Position numbers and translations under genes: made by a program
The notes under the pieces: model-generated
What the model saw: only the letters and a program-made list of their open reading frames with translations
Told to the model about the DNA's origin: nothing
The model's database searches: none
Shown: one piece after another, positions 15,306-22,832 of the stretch
How the letters are laid out: each line of letters starts with the position of its first letter
Numbering within the stretch: the first letter of the stretch is position 1
From: VYDC01 sp963667515
Lineage (GTDB): Bacteria; Chloroflexota; Dehalococcoidia; UBA2979
DNA: 64,000 bases
Direction: 5' to 3'
Assembly (NCBI GenBank): GCA_963667515.2
Contig: CAXXXY010000008.1
Span: 124,001 to 188,000, forward strand

Positions 15306-16003
15306 GCCCCCCGCTCGTGAGCCGGTCGCTGGTCGGGCGCCCGCTGGCGAGCCGCGCGGCGGTGCTGGTGCCGGTGAAGCCGCTCTCGGAGGCGAAGTCG
15401 CGCCTCGCGCCCGCGCTGGCGATCGAGGAGCGGCAGGCGCTGGTCTGCGCGATGCTCGCCGACCTGCTGGCGGCGGTGCGCGCCGCCCACGCCGGCCCGC
15501 TGCTCGTGCTCTCCCCCGACGACGCCTACGACGGGCTGGTGGCGCGCGCGGGAGCTCAGCGCCTCGCCGACGCGGGCGAGGGCTATCGCGCCGCGGTCGA
15601 GATGGGCCTCGCCTCGGCGGAGGTGCGGCGGGCGGGGGCGGCGCTCGTGATCCCGGCGGATCAGCCGCGCGCGCAGCCGCACGAGGTGGCGCGCGCCCTC
15701 GCGGCGCTGGCCGAGGCGGAGGTGGTGCTGGTGGCGGCCGCCGACGAGGGCACGGGCGCGCTCGGCCTCTCGCCGCCCGACGCGATCGCGCCGGCCTTCG
15801 GCGAGGGCTCGGCCGCCGCGCACCGGCGGCTGGCGCACGAGGGCGGGCGGCGCCTCGTCGAGCTCGACCTCCCCTCGCTCGCGCACGACGTCGACCGGCT
15901 CGAGGAGCTGCTCGACCCGACGGCGCCGCCGCCGGGGCCCGCCACGGCGCGGCTGCTCGAGCGCGTGCTCGCCTCGACGGGCGGGGGCGCGCCCCGCGAG
16001 TAG
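15302..16003 (+). CDS. cofC: 2-phospho-L-lactate/phosphoenolpyruvate guanylyltransferase (F420 biosynthesis)
   Basis: 233-residue nucleotidyltransferase (CofC/FbiD), which activates phospholactate or phosphoenolpyruvate with GTP to make the donor used by CofD. Signature: VLVPVKPLSEAKSRLAP, the equivalent of the NTP-binding loop, then ALVIPADQPRAQP with the metal-binding aspartate and the AAADEGTGALGLSPP segment, and C-terminal DVDRLEELL. The next product of the pathway needs CofE/CofGH homologues, which are not in the window. Coupled to cofD by a GTGA overlap. Confidence 0.9.
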   Translation: MSPPLVSRSLVGRPLASRAAVLVPVKPLSEAKSRLAPALAIEERQALVCAMLADLLAAVRAAHAGPLLVLSPDDAYDGLVARAGAQRLADAGEGYRAAVEMGLASAEVRRAGAALVIPADQPRAQPHEVARALAALAEAEVVLVAAADEGTGALGLSPPDAIAPAFGEGSAAAHRRLAHEGGRRLVELDLPSLAHDVDRLEELLDPTAPPPGPATARLLERVLASTGGGAPRE

Positions 16004-16007
16004 GCGC

Positions 16008-16050
16008 GCTAGCTGGACTCGGCTAGCTGAACTGGTCTAGCTGAACGGGG
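16008..16050. repeat. Triplicated stop-codon region of the DUF427 gene
   Basis: Three head-to-tail units of 14-15 bases beginning CTAGCTG, at about 16009, 16023 and 16037. The unit nearest the gene carries its real TAG stop; the other two are non-coding copies in the gap to cofC. Confidence 0.75.
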
Positions 16051-16846
16051 TCTGCGGGCGCCCCTGCAGCTCGCCGTCGACGTGGAGGTCGACCTTCTCG
16101 TTGTAGAACGCGAACAGCCCCTCGATCTTCGGAATCTCGGGGATCGGGAACGCGTAGTGCCAGACGATGTCGCGGTAGAGCTCGCCGCCCGCGCGCACGG
16201 AGTGATAGGACGCGACGCCCTTGTAGGGGCACTGCGTGTGTCTATCCGAGGGCTCCAGCAGCTCCCGGCGCACGTTCTGGGGCGGGATGTAGTAGCGCGT
16301 GGGCAGCCCCGTCTCGAAGAGCAGCAGCGGGCGCTCCGTCTCCGCGACCGTCTCGCCCGCCAGCTCGACGCGGACGTGTCGCGAGCTGTGCAGCGTGTCG
16401 ACGCGCTTGTACGGGTCGCGCGCGTGCACGAAGACCTCGTCGTCCTCCTCGAACCACTGGTCGACGCGGGGCCAGTAGAGGGCCAGGTGGTCGGCCAGCG
16501 GCTCCAGGCCGGGCGGCGGCTGCTCGTAGCTCCACGCGACGCTCTCCTCCACGCGCTCGCCGACGCGCAGCGTGTAGTAGCTCGCCTCGCCCTTCGACTC
16601 GCAGCGGGTGCGCTTCGCCGAGCGCTCGAGCAGCTCCATCCGCACGTCCGCCTTTGGCAGGTAGTAGACGGGCGTCAGCCCCCGCTCGAGCATCAGCAGC
16701 GGCCGCGCGGTGTCGACGATCCACTCGCCGCCCACGCGCACACGCACGCGCCGGTGGCTCGGCTCGGCGCGCCACGGAGAGCAGCTCTCGGCGCCGGGCG
16801 AGATCAGCACGCCCGCATCGCTGCCCGCCCGCGTCGCCTGCGTCAT
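16037..16846 (-). CDS. Tandem DUF427 domain protein
   Basis: 269 residues with two DUF427 domains, about 30-125 (RVRVRVGGEWIVDTARPLLMLE, YYLPKADVRMELL, CESKGEASYYTLRVG) and 155-255 (HVRVELAGETVAETERPLLLFE, YYIPPQNVRRELL, CPYKGVASYHSVRAG). The repeated domain arose by internal duplication, and the C-P/S-Y-K-G motif is present in the second and altered (CESKG) in the first. The biochemical role of the family is not known. Its stop region is triplicated downstream. ATG 16846 is backed by a TATCGT box at 16880. Confidence 0.85.
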   Translation of the reverse strand: MTQATRAGSDAGVLISPGAESCSPWRAEPSHRRVRVRVGGEWIVDTARPLLMLERGLTPVYYLPKADVRMELLERSAKRTRCESKGEASYYTLRVGERVEESVAWSYEQPPPGLEPLADHLALYWPRVDQWFEEDDEVFVHARDPYKRVDTLHSSRHVRVELAGETVAETERPLLLFETGLPTRYYIPPQNVRRELLEPSDRHTQCPYKGVASYHSVRAGGELYRDIVWHYAFPIPEIPKIEGLFAFYNEKVDLHVDGELQGRPQTPFS

Positions 16847-16879
16847 CGTCGCCCCCTCGCGCTCGCCGTGCCCGCACCC

Positions 16880-16885
16880 ACGATA
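16880..16885 (-). promoter_or_regulatory. Putative -10 box (TATCGT) of the DUF427 gene
   Basis: GCGCTATCGTGGG on the minus strand, 33 nt from the start. A perfect GTGA-N6-TCAC palindrome lies about 32 bases upstream. Confidence 0.4.
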
Positions 16886-16916
16886 GCGCAGCGCGCGGCC
16901 GCCGAAGCCCGCGCTG

Positions 16917-16932
16917 CGTGACGTCGATCACG
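16917..16932. promoter_or_regulatory. Candidate Crp/Fnr-type operator CGTGACGTCGATCACG
   Basis: Perfect 5-bp inverted repeat with a 6-base spacer, giving the GTGA-N6-TCAC core of Crp/Fnr sites. It lies 71 nt upstream of the DUF427 start, comparable to the 79 and 89 nt of the two related 18-mers. Confidence 0.4.
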
Positions 16933-16967
16933 TCCCCGCGCGCCCCCCGCAGGCGTCCGGCTCGGCG

Positions 16968-17834
16968 CTAGATGTCGAGGCCGTACGCGCGCACGACGTT
17001 GTCGCGCAGGAACTTGCGGCGTGCCTCCGGCCTCAGCTCGAGGGCGTCGATCTCGCGCATCGTGCGGCCGAAGTCGAGCACCGGGAAGTCGGTGCCGAAG
17101 AGCACCTTCTCCTGCCCATAGGTGTTGATGTACTGCACGAACTCGGGCGGCCAGTAGCGCGGCGAGTGCGCATCTGAGCCGATGTAGACGTTGGGGTGCT
17201 TCCACGCCATCGCGATCATCTCGGAGGTCCACGGGATGCCCACGTGGATGCCGATCAGCACCAGCTCCGGGAAGTCGCAGGCGATGCCGTCCAGCGCGAT
17301 CGGTCGCCCCGTGGAGCGCAGCGGCCGGTCGGGCGCGTAGATCAGCGACTGCCCCACCTGCATCTGGATCGGCACGCCCAGCTCCACGCATTTCGCGTAG
17401 AAGGGGTACATCCGCGCGTGGTCGGGCGGCATCTCGAACCAGTGCGGGTAGAAGTGCGCGCCGACGAAGCCGAGCTCCGTGACGGCGCGCTCCAGCTCGC
17501 GCACGCCTGCCATCCCTTCGGTCGGGTCGACGCCGGCGAGGCCGTAGAAGCGGTCGGGGTGCCGCGCCACGGCGTCCGCCACGATCCCGTATGGGACGCG
17601 CGCCGAGGTCGGGTGGTGCTCGGGCCCCGCGCGCACGGCGACGAGGAAGGCGCGCTCGATGCCCGCCTCGTCCATGCGATCGATGAGCTGCGTGAGCGTC
17701 AGCCCCGCCATCAGCGCCGCGTCCGTGCCGATCTTCCCGACGAAGAAGCTCTCGCGCCACATCGGCCGATGCTCCAGCGCCTCGGGCGTCCAGATGTTGA
17801 CCACGCAGTCGATCGCACGCACGTCGTCGCTCAT
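16968..17834 (-). CDS. Amidohydrolase family 2 protein
   Basis: 288-residue TIM-barrel hydrolase of the amidohydrolase_2 (ACMSD / 2-pyrone-4,6-dicarboxylate lactonase-like) type. The N-terminus ADIDCVVNIWTPEA replaces the usual HxH metal motif (ID-CVVNIW), yet FVGAHFYPHW, LIGIHVGIPWTSEMI and VLFGTDFPVLDFGRT keep the later strands and the C-terminal GTD. The altered first motif means metal binding may be reduced. ATG 17834 follows GGGGGAG. A related gene is at 20060 and another at 25324. The reaction is unknown; decarboxylation or ring hydrolysis are typical. Confidence 0.8.
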   Translation of the reverse strand: MSDDVRAIDCVVNIWTPEALEHRPMWRESFFVGKIGTDAALMAGLTLTQLIDRMDEAGIERAFLVAVRAGPEHHPTSARVPYGIVADAVARHPDRFYGLAGVDPTEGMAGVRELERAVTELGFVGAHFYPHWFEMPPDHARMYPFYAKCVELGVPIQMQVGQSLIYAPDRPLRSTGRPIALDGIACDFPELVLIGIHVGIPWTSEMIAMAWKHPNVYIGSDAHSPRYWPPEFVQYINTYGQEKVLFGTDFPVLDFGRTMREIDALELRPEARRKFLRDNVVRAYGLDI

Positions 17835-17886
17835 CGCTCCCCCGCCTCGTCCGCGTCCCCGTCTCGCCCGCTGGCGGGGCGGCCGC

Positions 17887-17892
17887 ATCGTA
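17887..17892 (-). promoter_or_regulatory. Putative -10 box (TACGAT) of the amidohydrolase gene
   Basis: CCGTACGATGCGG on the minus strand, 52 nt upstream of the start codon, same GTACGATG core as other boxes. Confidence 0.4.
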
Positions 17893-17978
17893 CGGGTCGC
17901 GTCGAGGCCCGCGCTCGCCGGCCGATCGCGCGAGCCGCGGGCCTCGCCAGCGGCGCGCGGAGCTGCCATCGTCTCGGC

Positions 17979-19227
17979 ATGAGCGGCCAGGGCGTGACGG
18001 CGGCAGACGTGGAGCGCGCGGCGGCGCGGCTCCCGGGAATCGTGCGGCGCACGCCGCTCTGGCCCTCGGTCGCGTTGACGGAGCTGGCGGGCGTCCCCGT
18101 CTCGCTGAAGTGCGAGAGCCTGCAGCGCACCGGCTCCTTCAAGCTGCGCGGCGCCTCGAACATGCTGGCGACCGCCGAGCCACGGCCCGCGGGCGTCGTC
18201 GCCGCATCGGCGGGCAACCACGCGCAGGGGGTGGCGCTGGCCGCGCGCGAGCTCGGGCTGCCCGCCACCGTGGTGATGCCGCGCGAGGCGCCGCTCGCCA
18301 AGCGGCGCGCCACGCGCGGCTACGGCGCCGCCATCGAGCTGCTCGACGGCCCGCTCGCGGCGTGCCAGGAGCTCGCCCGCGCGCTGGCCGCCGAGCGCGG
18401 GCTGCTCTAACGTCCCGCCCTACGACCACCCGCAGGTCGTGGCCGGGCAGGGCACCGTCGGCCTGGAGATCGCGGAGGACGCGCCCGATCTGGGGACGGT
18501 GCTGGTGCCCACCGGGGGCGGCGGGCTGCTGGCCGGCGTCGCGCTCGCGGTGAAGGCGCGGCACCCCGGCGCGCGCGTGATCGGCGTGCAGACGCAGGCG
18601 ATGCCCGGCATCGCGGAGTCGCTCGCGGCGGGCGAGCCGCGGCAGCTCCCCGCGCGGCACACGATCGCGGACAGCGCGGCCGTCGCCGGGCCCTCGGCGC
18701 TCACCCTCGATCTGATCCGCCGCTACGTCGACGCGGTCGTCGCCGTGAGCGAGGAGCAGGTGGCGCGCGCGCTGCTCTTCCTGCTGGAGCGTTCGCGACT
18801 GGTCGCCGAGGGCGCGGGCGCGCTGGGCGTCGCGGCGCTGCTGGGCGGCCACGTCGAGCCGCGCGGCCACACGGTCGCCGTCGTCTCCGGCGGCAACATC
18901 GACGTGAACCTGCTGGGGCGGCTCGTCGAGCGCGGGCTCGTCGCCGACGGGCGACAGCGCACGATCACCGTGGCGGCGGCGCATGTCCCGGGCGAGCTGG
19001 CGCGCGTGACCGGCGCCATCGCCGAGGCGGGGGTGAACGTTGTCGAGGTCGATCACGACCTCAGCTCGCCCGAGCTGCCGGTGGGCGTCGCGAGCGTTCG
19101 GCTGCGCCTCGATCTCGACGATGCGCCGGCGTTCGATGCGCTCGTCGAGTCGCTGCTCGCCGTCGGGTTTCGCCGCGGCCACACCACCGATCTCGAGACA
19201 CCCGCCGCCCACGAGAGCCCGTCGTGA
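17979..19227 (+). pseudogene. ilvA: Threonine ammonia-lyase (ilvA/tdcB type), interrupted by a +1 frameshift
   Basis: Two frames together give a full PLP enzyme that deaminates threonine to 2-oxobutyrate. The first part (17979-18410, 143 residues) has the PLP lysine in RTGSFKLRGASN and ASAGNHAQGVALAA. It ends at TAA 18408-18410. The second part continues from 18412 with VPPYDHPQVVAGQGTVGLEI, PTGGGGLLAGVAL and a C-terminal ACT-type domain (AAAHVPGELARVTGAIAEAGVNV). One extra base in CTC-TAA-C-GTC explains the break; removing it restores LLYVPPYDHP. Possibilities are true pseudogene, assembly error or +1 frameshifting at CTC TAA C. The short ACT form is typically catabolic or biosynthetic TdcB/IlvA. 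Confidence 0.85.
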
Positions 19228-19337
19228 CCGACGCTCGAAGCTGCCCGGATTCGCCGCGCGTGAGCGCGCCGCGTTCACGTTCGCAATAGCGCACGCTCGC
19301 GCGGTTGCTGTCTCGTGCGCTTCCGCGCTCTATGAAC

Positions 19338-19343
19338 TATAAG
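19338..19343 (+). promoter_or_regulatory. AT-rich promoter-like patch (TATAAG)
   Basis: The 19330-19352 stretch TATGAACTATAAGCTATCC is strikingly AT-rich for this DNA and lies about 100 nt upstream of the small gene at 19443. No good -35 was found. The rest of the 215-base gap 19228-19442 holds nothing recognisable. Confidence 0.35.
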
Positions 19344-19442
19344 CTATCCTCGATCGAATGCACCGGAGCGCGCTCGTGTTCCTCGTGTCCTTCGTCGCGT
19401 GGGAAGAGGCCGCCTTGGCGCTGAGGCAGGCAGGAGGCTGTG

Positions 19443-19700
19443 ATGCCAACGTTCACGAAGCTGAACCCCAACGAGGTCGCCGTCGGCCGCGGGCGCGCCG
19501 CGCAGGAGGCGCGCCGGCCCTACGTCGAGGCGCTGAAGGCCGGCGACGCCGGGATGCTGGAGCTGCAGCGCGGCGAGAAGCCGGCGTCGGTGAAGCGGGT
19601 GCTCCAGGAGGCCGCGCGCGAGGCCGGCGTCCGCATCCGCTCGTCGTGGGCCGACCAGCGCCAGCAGGTCCTCTACTGGAAGAAGGTCGCCCGCCGCTAG
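19443..19700 (+). CDS. Small basic hypothetical protein
   Basis: 85 residues, not recognised. MPTFTKLNPNEVAVGRGRAA, a basic, arginine-rich middle, then KPASVKRVLQEAAREAGVRI and QQVLYWKKVARR. A putative helix-turn-helix-like helix pair with many lysines and arginines might bind nucleic acid, but no domain match is claimed. The strong AGGAGG ribosome site before ATG 19443 and ordered codon use support a real gene. One base after its TAG stop begins the hairpin repeat array. Confidence 0.6.
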   Translation: MPTFTKLNPNEVAVGRGRAAQEARRPYVEALKAGDAGMLELQRGEKPASVKRVLQEAAREAGVRIRSSWADQRQQVLYWKKVARR

Positions 19701-19701
19701 G

Positions 19702-19737
19702 GCAGCGTTCCGCTGCACTCGAGGGGCTGCCGCCGCC
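19702..19737 (+). repeat. Hairpin repeat copy (GCAGCG-TTC-CGCTGC)
   Basis: Perfect 6-bp stem with TTC loop at 19702-19716, starting one base after the stop codon of the small gene. The conserved tail ACTCGAGGGGCTGCCGCCGC follows. Confidence 0.85.
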
Positions 19738-19783
19738 ACGGACGGGCGTCGGGCGTTCCGGCGGGGCGATCGGCGGCGCTGAG

Positions 19784-19849
19784 GTAGCGTTCCGCTGCAT
19801 CCGAGGGGCTGCCGGCAACGTTCCGTTGCATTCGAGCGGCTGCCGCCGC
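19784..19849 (+). repeat. Hairpin repeat dimer (GTAGCG/CGCTGC and GCAACG/CGTTGC)
   Basis: Two hairpins lie back to back. The first, at 19784-19798, contains one G-T mispair in its stem. The second, at 19814-19828, has a changed but fully paired stem. The same dimer recurs at 39842-39905. Confidence 0.85.
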
Positions 19850-19943
19850 CACAGACGCGCCTCGGGCGTCCCGGCGGGGCGATCGGCGGCGCTGAGGGCT
19901 TGCGGCGCGTCGGGCGCTAGCGGGGGTGCGCGAGCGCTGTCGA

Positions 19944-19993
19944 GCAGCGTTCCGCCGGCAGCGTTCCGCTGCACTCGAGGGGCTGCCGCCGCC
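19944..19993 (+). repeat. Hairpin repeat, broken and intact copies
   Basis: A truncated arm (GCAGCGTTCCGCCG, 19944-19957) is directly followed by an intact hairpin at 19958-19972 and the CTCGAGGGGCTGCCG tail. Confidence 0.75.
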
Positions 19994-20059
19994 ATAGACG
20001 CGCCTCGGGCGTTCCGGCGGGGCGATCGGCAGCGCGGAGAGGTCGCGGCGCGCCGGGCG

Positions 20060-20944
20060 CTAGCGGGAGCGCGCGAGGGCCGTTGACGCGGCGCCGTCGG
20101 GCCAGCCGAGGTACTCGGCGAGCGCGCGCCCGAGGATCCACTCGCGGTCCTCGTCGCTCAGGAAGTCGGCGCGCTCGCGGATCACGTCGATCTGCTCCTC
20201 GTAGCGCTCGTAGCCGATGCGCAGCGACTGCGTGTAGTCGGTGCCCCAAAGCATGCGGCGCGGGCCGTACGCCTCGTAGACGCGCCGCACCAGCTCGATG
20301 CCCAGCGGCGAGCGGTCGAAGGGCGGCTTCGTCGACACCTTGACCGCGACGTGCGCGTAGCGAGCCAGCGCCAGCATCTGCTCGATCTCGGGGTGGTCGA
20401 GGCTCTCGATCGCGTCGCCCCGCGCGGAGAAGAGCGCCTCCGCCACCGGCAGCCCCATGTGATCGACGATGAGCCGCAGATCGGGGTGCCGGCGCACGAC
20501 GCGCTCGACGTAATCCTTCGCGCCCGTGCTGAAGACGGCGACCGGGACGTCGTGGCGCTCGCAGGCCGCCCAGAACGGGTCGGCCGCGTCGTCGCCGCCC
20601 CAGAACGCACGCAGTCGCTCGTGCACGTGCGTGCGGATGCCCAGCATCCCCGGCTGCGCGAGCCAGCCCGCGACGCGCTCGGGGGCGGCGGGCGCGGCGG
20701 GGTCGATCAGCCCCATCACCGCGAGGCGCGTCGGGTGCCGCGCCGCGCACTCGAGGCCGTACTCGTTGTGCGTGCCCATGAAGCCCGGCGGCACGATCAC
20801 CGCGCGGTCGACGCCCGCTGCGTCGAGCACCGGGAGGAAGCGCTCGGGGCCGTAGGGCTCGGGCAGGTTGGGCTGCGAGATGTCGGTCCAGGGGCGGTCC
20901 GGCCGGTTCGCCTCCCAGAGGTGGATCTGCGAGTCGGTGATCAC
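20060..20944 (-). CDS. Amidohydrolase family 2 protein
   Basis: 294 residues of the metal-dependent TIM-barrel type, here with the start MITDSQIHLW, a QIHLW version of the HxH strand, then DAAGVDRAVIVPPGF, LIVDHMGLPVAEAL, HVAVKVSTKPPF and the terminal WGTDYTQSL. Family members include lactonases and decarboxylases for cyclic acids. It is the last gene of a minus-strand set that begins with the enoyl-CoA hydratase and holds the hydantoinase and carbamoyl hydrolase, separated from the latter by only 16 bases. Its 3' end is copied in tandem downstream (19814-20070). Confidence 0.82.
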   Translation of the reverse strand: MITDSQIHLWEANRPDRPWTDISQPNLPEPYGPERFLPVLDAAGVDRAVIVPPGFMGTHNEYGLECAARHPTRLAVMGLIDPAAPAAPERVAGWLAQPGMLGIRTHVHERLRAFWGGDDAADPFWAACERHDVPVAVFSTGAKDYVERVVRRHPDLRLIVDHMGLPVAEALFSARGDAIESLDHPEIEQMLALARYAHVAVKVSTKPPFDRSPLGIELVRRVYEAYGPRRMLWGTDYTQSLRIGYERYEEQIDVIRERADFLSDEDREWILGRALAEYLGWPDGAASTALARSR

Positions 20945-20960
20945 GCGGCGGCTCGCACGG

Positions 20961-21731
20961 TCAGCGCGCCGCGGCGCCGGCGGCCGCCGCGATGTCGGCG
21001 CGGTAGCGCTCCACCGCGGCGTAGGTGTCAGCCGGGAGGCCGCGCAGGTACTCCGTGACCTCGGCCAGCGGCAGCACGTCGCCGTACTTGTTGTTCATGT
21101 CGAAGAGATTCACGCGGTGGGTCACCTCCCCGCGGTCGAAGGTGCACTCCTCCACGACCTGCACGTGGTAGTTGAGGTTGAACGCCTCGATGACGGTGGC
21201 GCGCACGCAGCCCGAGGTCGCGGTGCCGCAGACGATCAGGTCGTCGACGCCGAGCAGCGTCAGGTAGCTCGCGAGCGGCGTGCCGTAGAAGGCCGCGGGC
21301 TTGGTCTTCTCGATCACGAGCTCGCCGGGGGCGGGCGCGATCTCCTCGACGATCTGCATGCCGATGCGCTTCGAGATCTCGGACTTCACCCGCGTCTCGC
21401 CGCGCGCGTTCTTCCACAGCCAGCCGCCGCGCTGCATCAACGTCGCCGCGGGCGGGCCCGTCGTGTAGAAGACCGGCACGCCCCCCGCGCGCGCCTCCGC
21501 GAGCAGCGTGCGGATCTGCTCGATGGCGTCCCACGCCGCCTCGCCGCAGGAGTTGTGGAAGCGCTGCTGCGACTCGAGGATCGGCTCGCGGCGGTCGCCG
21601 GTGAAGTCGTAGCTGACGTCCACCACCAGCAGCGCCGGCCGCTTCCCGAACTCGCCGCGGCGGCCGTAGCCCGCCGCCTCCCAGATCTCGCGCTCCTGCG
21701 CGGGAATCACGTCGTCCCAGATGCGCGCCAT
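20961..21731 (-). CDS. Isochorismatase-like cysteine hydrolase, N-carbamoylsarcosine amidase type
   Basis: 256 residues. The catalytic triad of the cysteine hydrolase fold is visible: Asp in LLVVDVSYDFTGD, Lys in EKTKPAAFYGTPLASYL and Cys in TATSGCVRATVIEAF. The last matches N-carbamoylsarcosine amidase, which hydrolyses N-carbamoyl amino acids to amino acid, CO2 and ammonia. ATG 21731 is preceded by GAGGAGG. Upstream, across the IS481 element, lies a dihydropyrimidinase, whose product is an N-carbamoyl amino acid, so the two enzymes make a consecutive pair (inference). Confidence 0.82.
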   Translation of the reverse strand: MARIWDDVIPAQEREIWEAAGYGRRGEFGKRPALLVVDVSYDFTGDRREPILESQQRFHNSCGEAAWDAIEQIRTLLAEARAGGVPVFYTTGPPAATLMQRGGWLWKNARGETRVKSEISKRIGMQIVEEIAPAPGELVIEKTKPAAFYGTPLASYLTLLGVDDLIVCGTATSGCVRATVIEAFNLNYHVQVVEECTFDRGEVTHRVNLFDMNNKYGDVLPLAEVTEYLRGLPADTYAAVERYRADIAAAAGAAAR

Positions 21732-21770
21732 GCTCGACCCTCCTCGATCGCTCGCGTCCCCCGCCGAGGC

Positions 21771-21776
21771 GCTAGC
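21771..21776. repeat. Target-site duplication GCTAGC, left side of IS481 copy A
   Basis: GCTAGC here and at 22827-22832 flank the element. Known IS481 elements of Bordetella insert at NCTAGN and duplicate six bases, in agreement. Confidence 0.75.
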
Positions 21777-22826
21777 TGTAGTTCCCACGTAGGTTGTTGA
21801 GAGGATGAGGGGCCTCGCCCGCTGCTGTGTGTGACAGCACGGCAGTAGCGAGGAGAGGACACCCTCATGGCCCATCGTAACGCGCGGCTGACGCCGCTGA
21901 CCCGACTCGAGCTCGTGCGGGAAGTGGACGCCGGCTGGCCCCAGGCTGAGGTCGCTCGCCACTTCCGCGTCTCCCGCCACACCGTTGCCAAGTGGCTGGG
22001 GCGCTTCCGGGCGGAGGGAGCGGCAGGGCTCGAGGACCGCAGCTCCGCCCCGCGCGCGCATCCCCGGCGCACGCCGCCCGAGCTGGAGCGACGCATCTGC
22101 GCCGTGCGACGCACGCAGGGATTCGGGCCGCATCGCATCCAGTGGGCGCTCGGGGTCGCCCGCTCCACGGTCTACGCCGTGCTGCGGCGCCGCGGCCTCA
22201 ACCGGCTCGACCGCCTGCACCGCGTCACCCGGGAGCCGGTCCGCTACGAGCACGACGCCCCCGGCGACCTGCTGCATCTCGACGTGAAGAAGCTCGGGCG
22301 CGTCCCCGAGGGCGGCGGCAAGCGAATGGCGCCTGGCTTCGCCGAGACGCGCTCCGGGCCGCATTCGCGGCGTTCGCTGGGGCTGGAGTACCTACACGTC
22401 GCCGTCGACGACCACAGCCGTTACGCCTACGTCTCCGTCCTGCCCGACGAGCGTGGCGCGAGCTGCGCCGCCTTCCTCGAGCAGGCGCTCGCGGCCTTCC
22501 GCCGGCGTGGCGTGCGCGTGCGCCGGGTCCTGACCGACAACGCGAAGGCCTACACCGTCGCCCGCAGCTTCCACGGCGCCGCCGCTGCCGCAGACGTGCG
22601 GCTGTCGCACACGCGGCCCTACCGCCCGCAGACGAACGGCAAAGCCGAGCGTTTCATCCAGATCCTGCAGAACGAGTGGGCCTACGCCCGCCCCTACCGC
22701 TCCAACGCCGAGCGGCTGCGCCAGCTCCCACGCTGGCTCTACCGCTACAATCACCGCCGACCGCACGGCGGCGTCGGCGGGGCCGTCCCCGCCTCCCGCC
22801 TGTGAACAACCTTCCTGGGTAGTACA
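21777..22826 (+). mobile_element. IS481-family insertion sequence, copy A (1050 bp)
   Basis: Begins TGTAGTTCCCACGTAGGTTG and ends with the inverted counterpart, which reads TGTACTACCCAGGAAGGTTG on the other strand, giving imperfect terminal inverted repeats (18 of 22 positions). It carries one transposase gene (21867-22805). It lies between the hydantoinase stop and the cysteine hydrolase start, in opposite orientation to both. Flanking GCTAGC copies at 21771-21776 and 22827-22832 mark the target. Copy B and copy C are nearly identical, pointing to recent transposition. Confidence 0.92.
21867..22805 (+). CDS. IS481-family transposase
   Basis: 312 residues. The N-terminal helix-turn-helix (LVREVDAGWPQAEVARHFRV, then SRHTVAKWLGRF), the HTH_29/rve_IS481-type middle and the DDE catalytic core with Asp139 (LLHLDVKK), Asp224 (VLTDNAKAY) and Glu261 (NGKAERF) are intact. 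The C-terminal PRWLYRYNHRRPHGGV is typical of this group. ATG 21867 follows GAGGAGAGG. The gene looks functional and is identical in protein sequence to the copy at 30360-31298. Confidence 0.95.
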   Translation: MAHRNARLTPLTRLELVREVDAGWPQAEVARHFRVSRHTVAKWLGRFRAEGAAGLEDRSSAPRAHPRRTPPELERRICAVRRTQGFGPHRIQWALGVARSTVYAVLRRRGLNRLDRLHRVTREPVRYEHDAPGDLLHLDVKKLGRVPEGGGKRMAPGFAETRSGPHSRRSLGLEYLHVAVDDHSRYAYVSVLPDERGASCAAFLEQALAAFRRRGVRVRRVLTDNAKAYTVARSFHGAAAAADVRLSHTRPYRPQTNGKAERFIQILQNEWAYARPYRSNAERLRQLPRWLYRYNHRRPHGGVGGAVPASRL

Positions 22827-22832
22827 GCTAGC
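22827..22832. repeat. Target-site duplication GCTAGC, right side of IS481 copy A
   Basis: This copy contains the TAG stop codon of the hydantoinase gene (22828-22830 on the minus strand), so insertion spared the coding sequence. Confidence 0.75.

Larger units (their letters stand above)
19702..20070 (+). repeat. Tandem hairpin-repeat array with gene-end duplication
   Basis: This fills the 359-base gap between the small gene and the amidohydrolase. The first unit, 19702-19783, is short. Units at 19814-19957 and 19958 onwards have a period of about 144 bases. Each starts with a hairpin, followed by CTCGAGGGGCTGCCGCCGCC-like sequence, then a CGGGCGTTCCGGCGGGGCGA block. The 19814 unit also repeats the end of the amidohydrolase gene, giving a decoy ending STALAHPR-stop (CTA at 19917) against the real STALARSR-stop at 20060. 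The array therefore duplicates a gene terminus. Confidence 0.8.

Noticed and set aside
19702..19737. Hairpin repeat as classical rho-independent terminator
   Set aside because: No T-tract follows and copies also lie upstream of a start codon and in both orientations, so termination alone does not explain them.
19911..19957. Extended amidohydrolase ending at 19917 as the true gene end
   Set aside because: It is the tandem copy of the true end at 20060; the intact protein ends at 20060.
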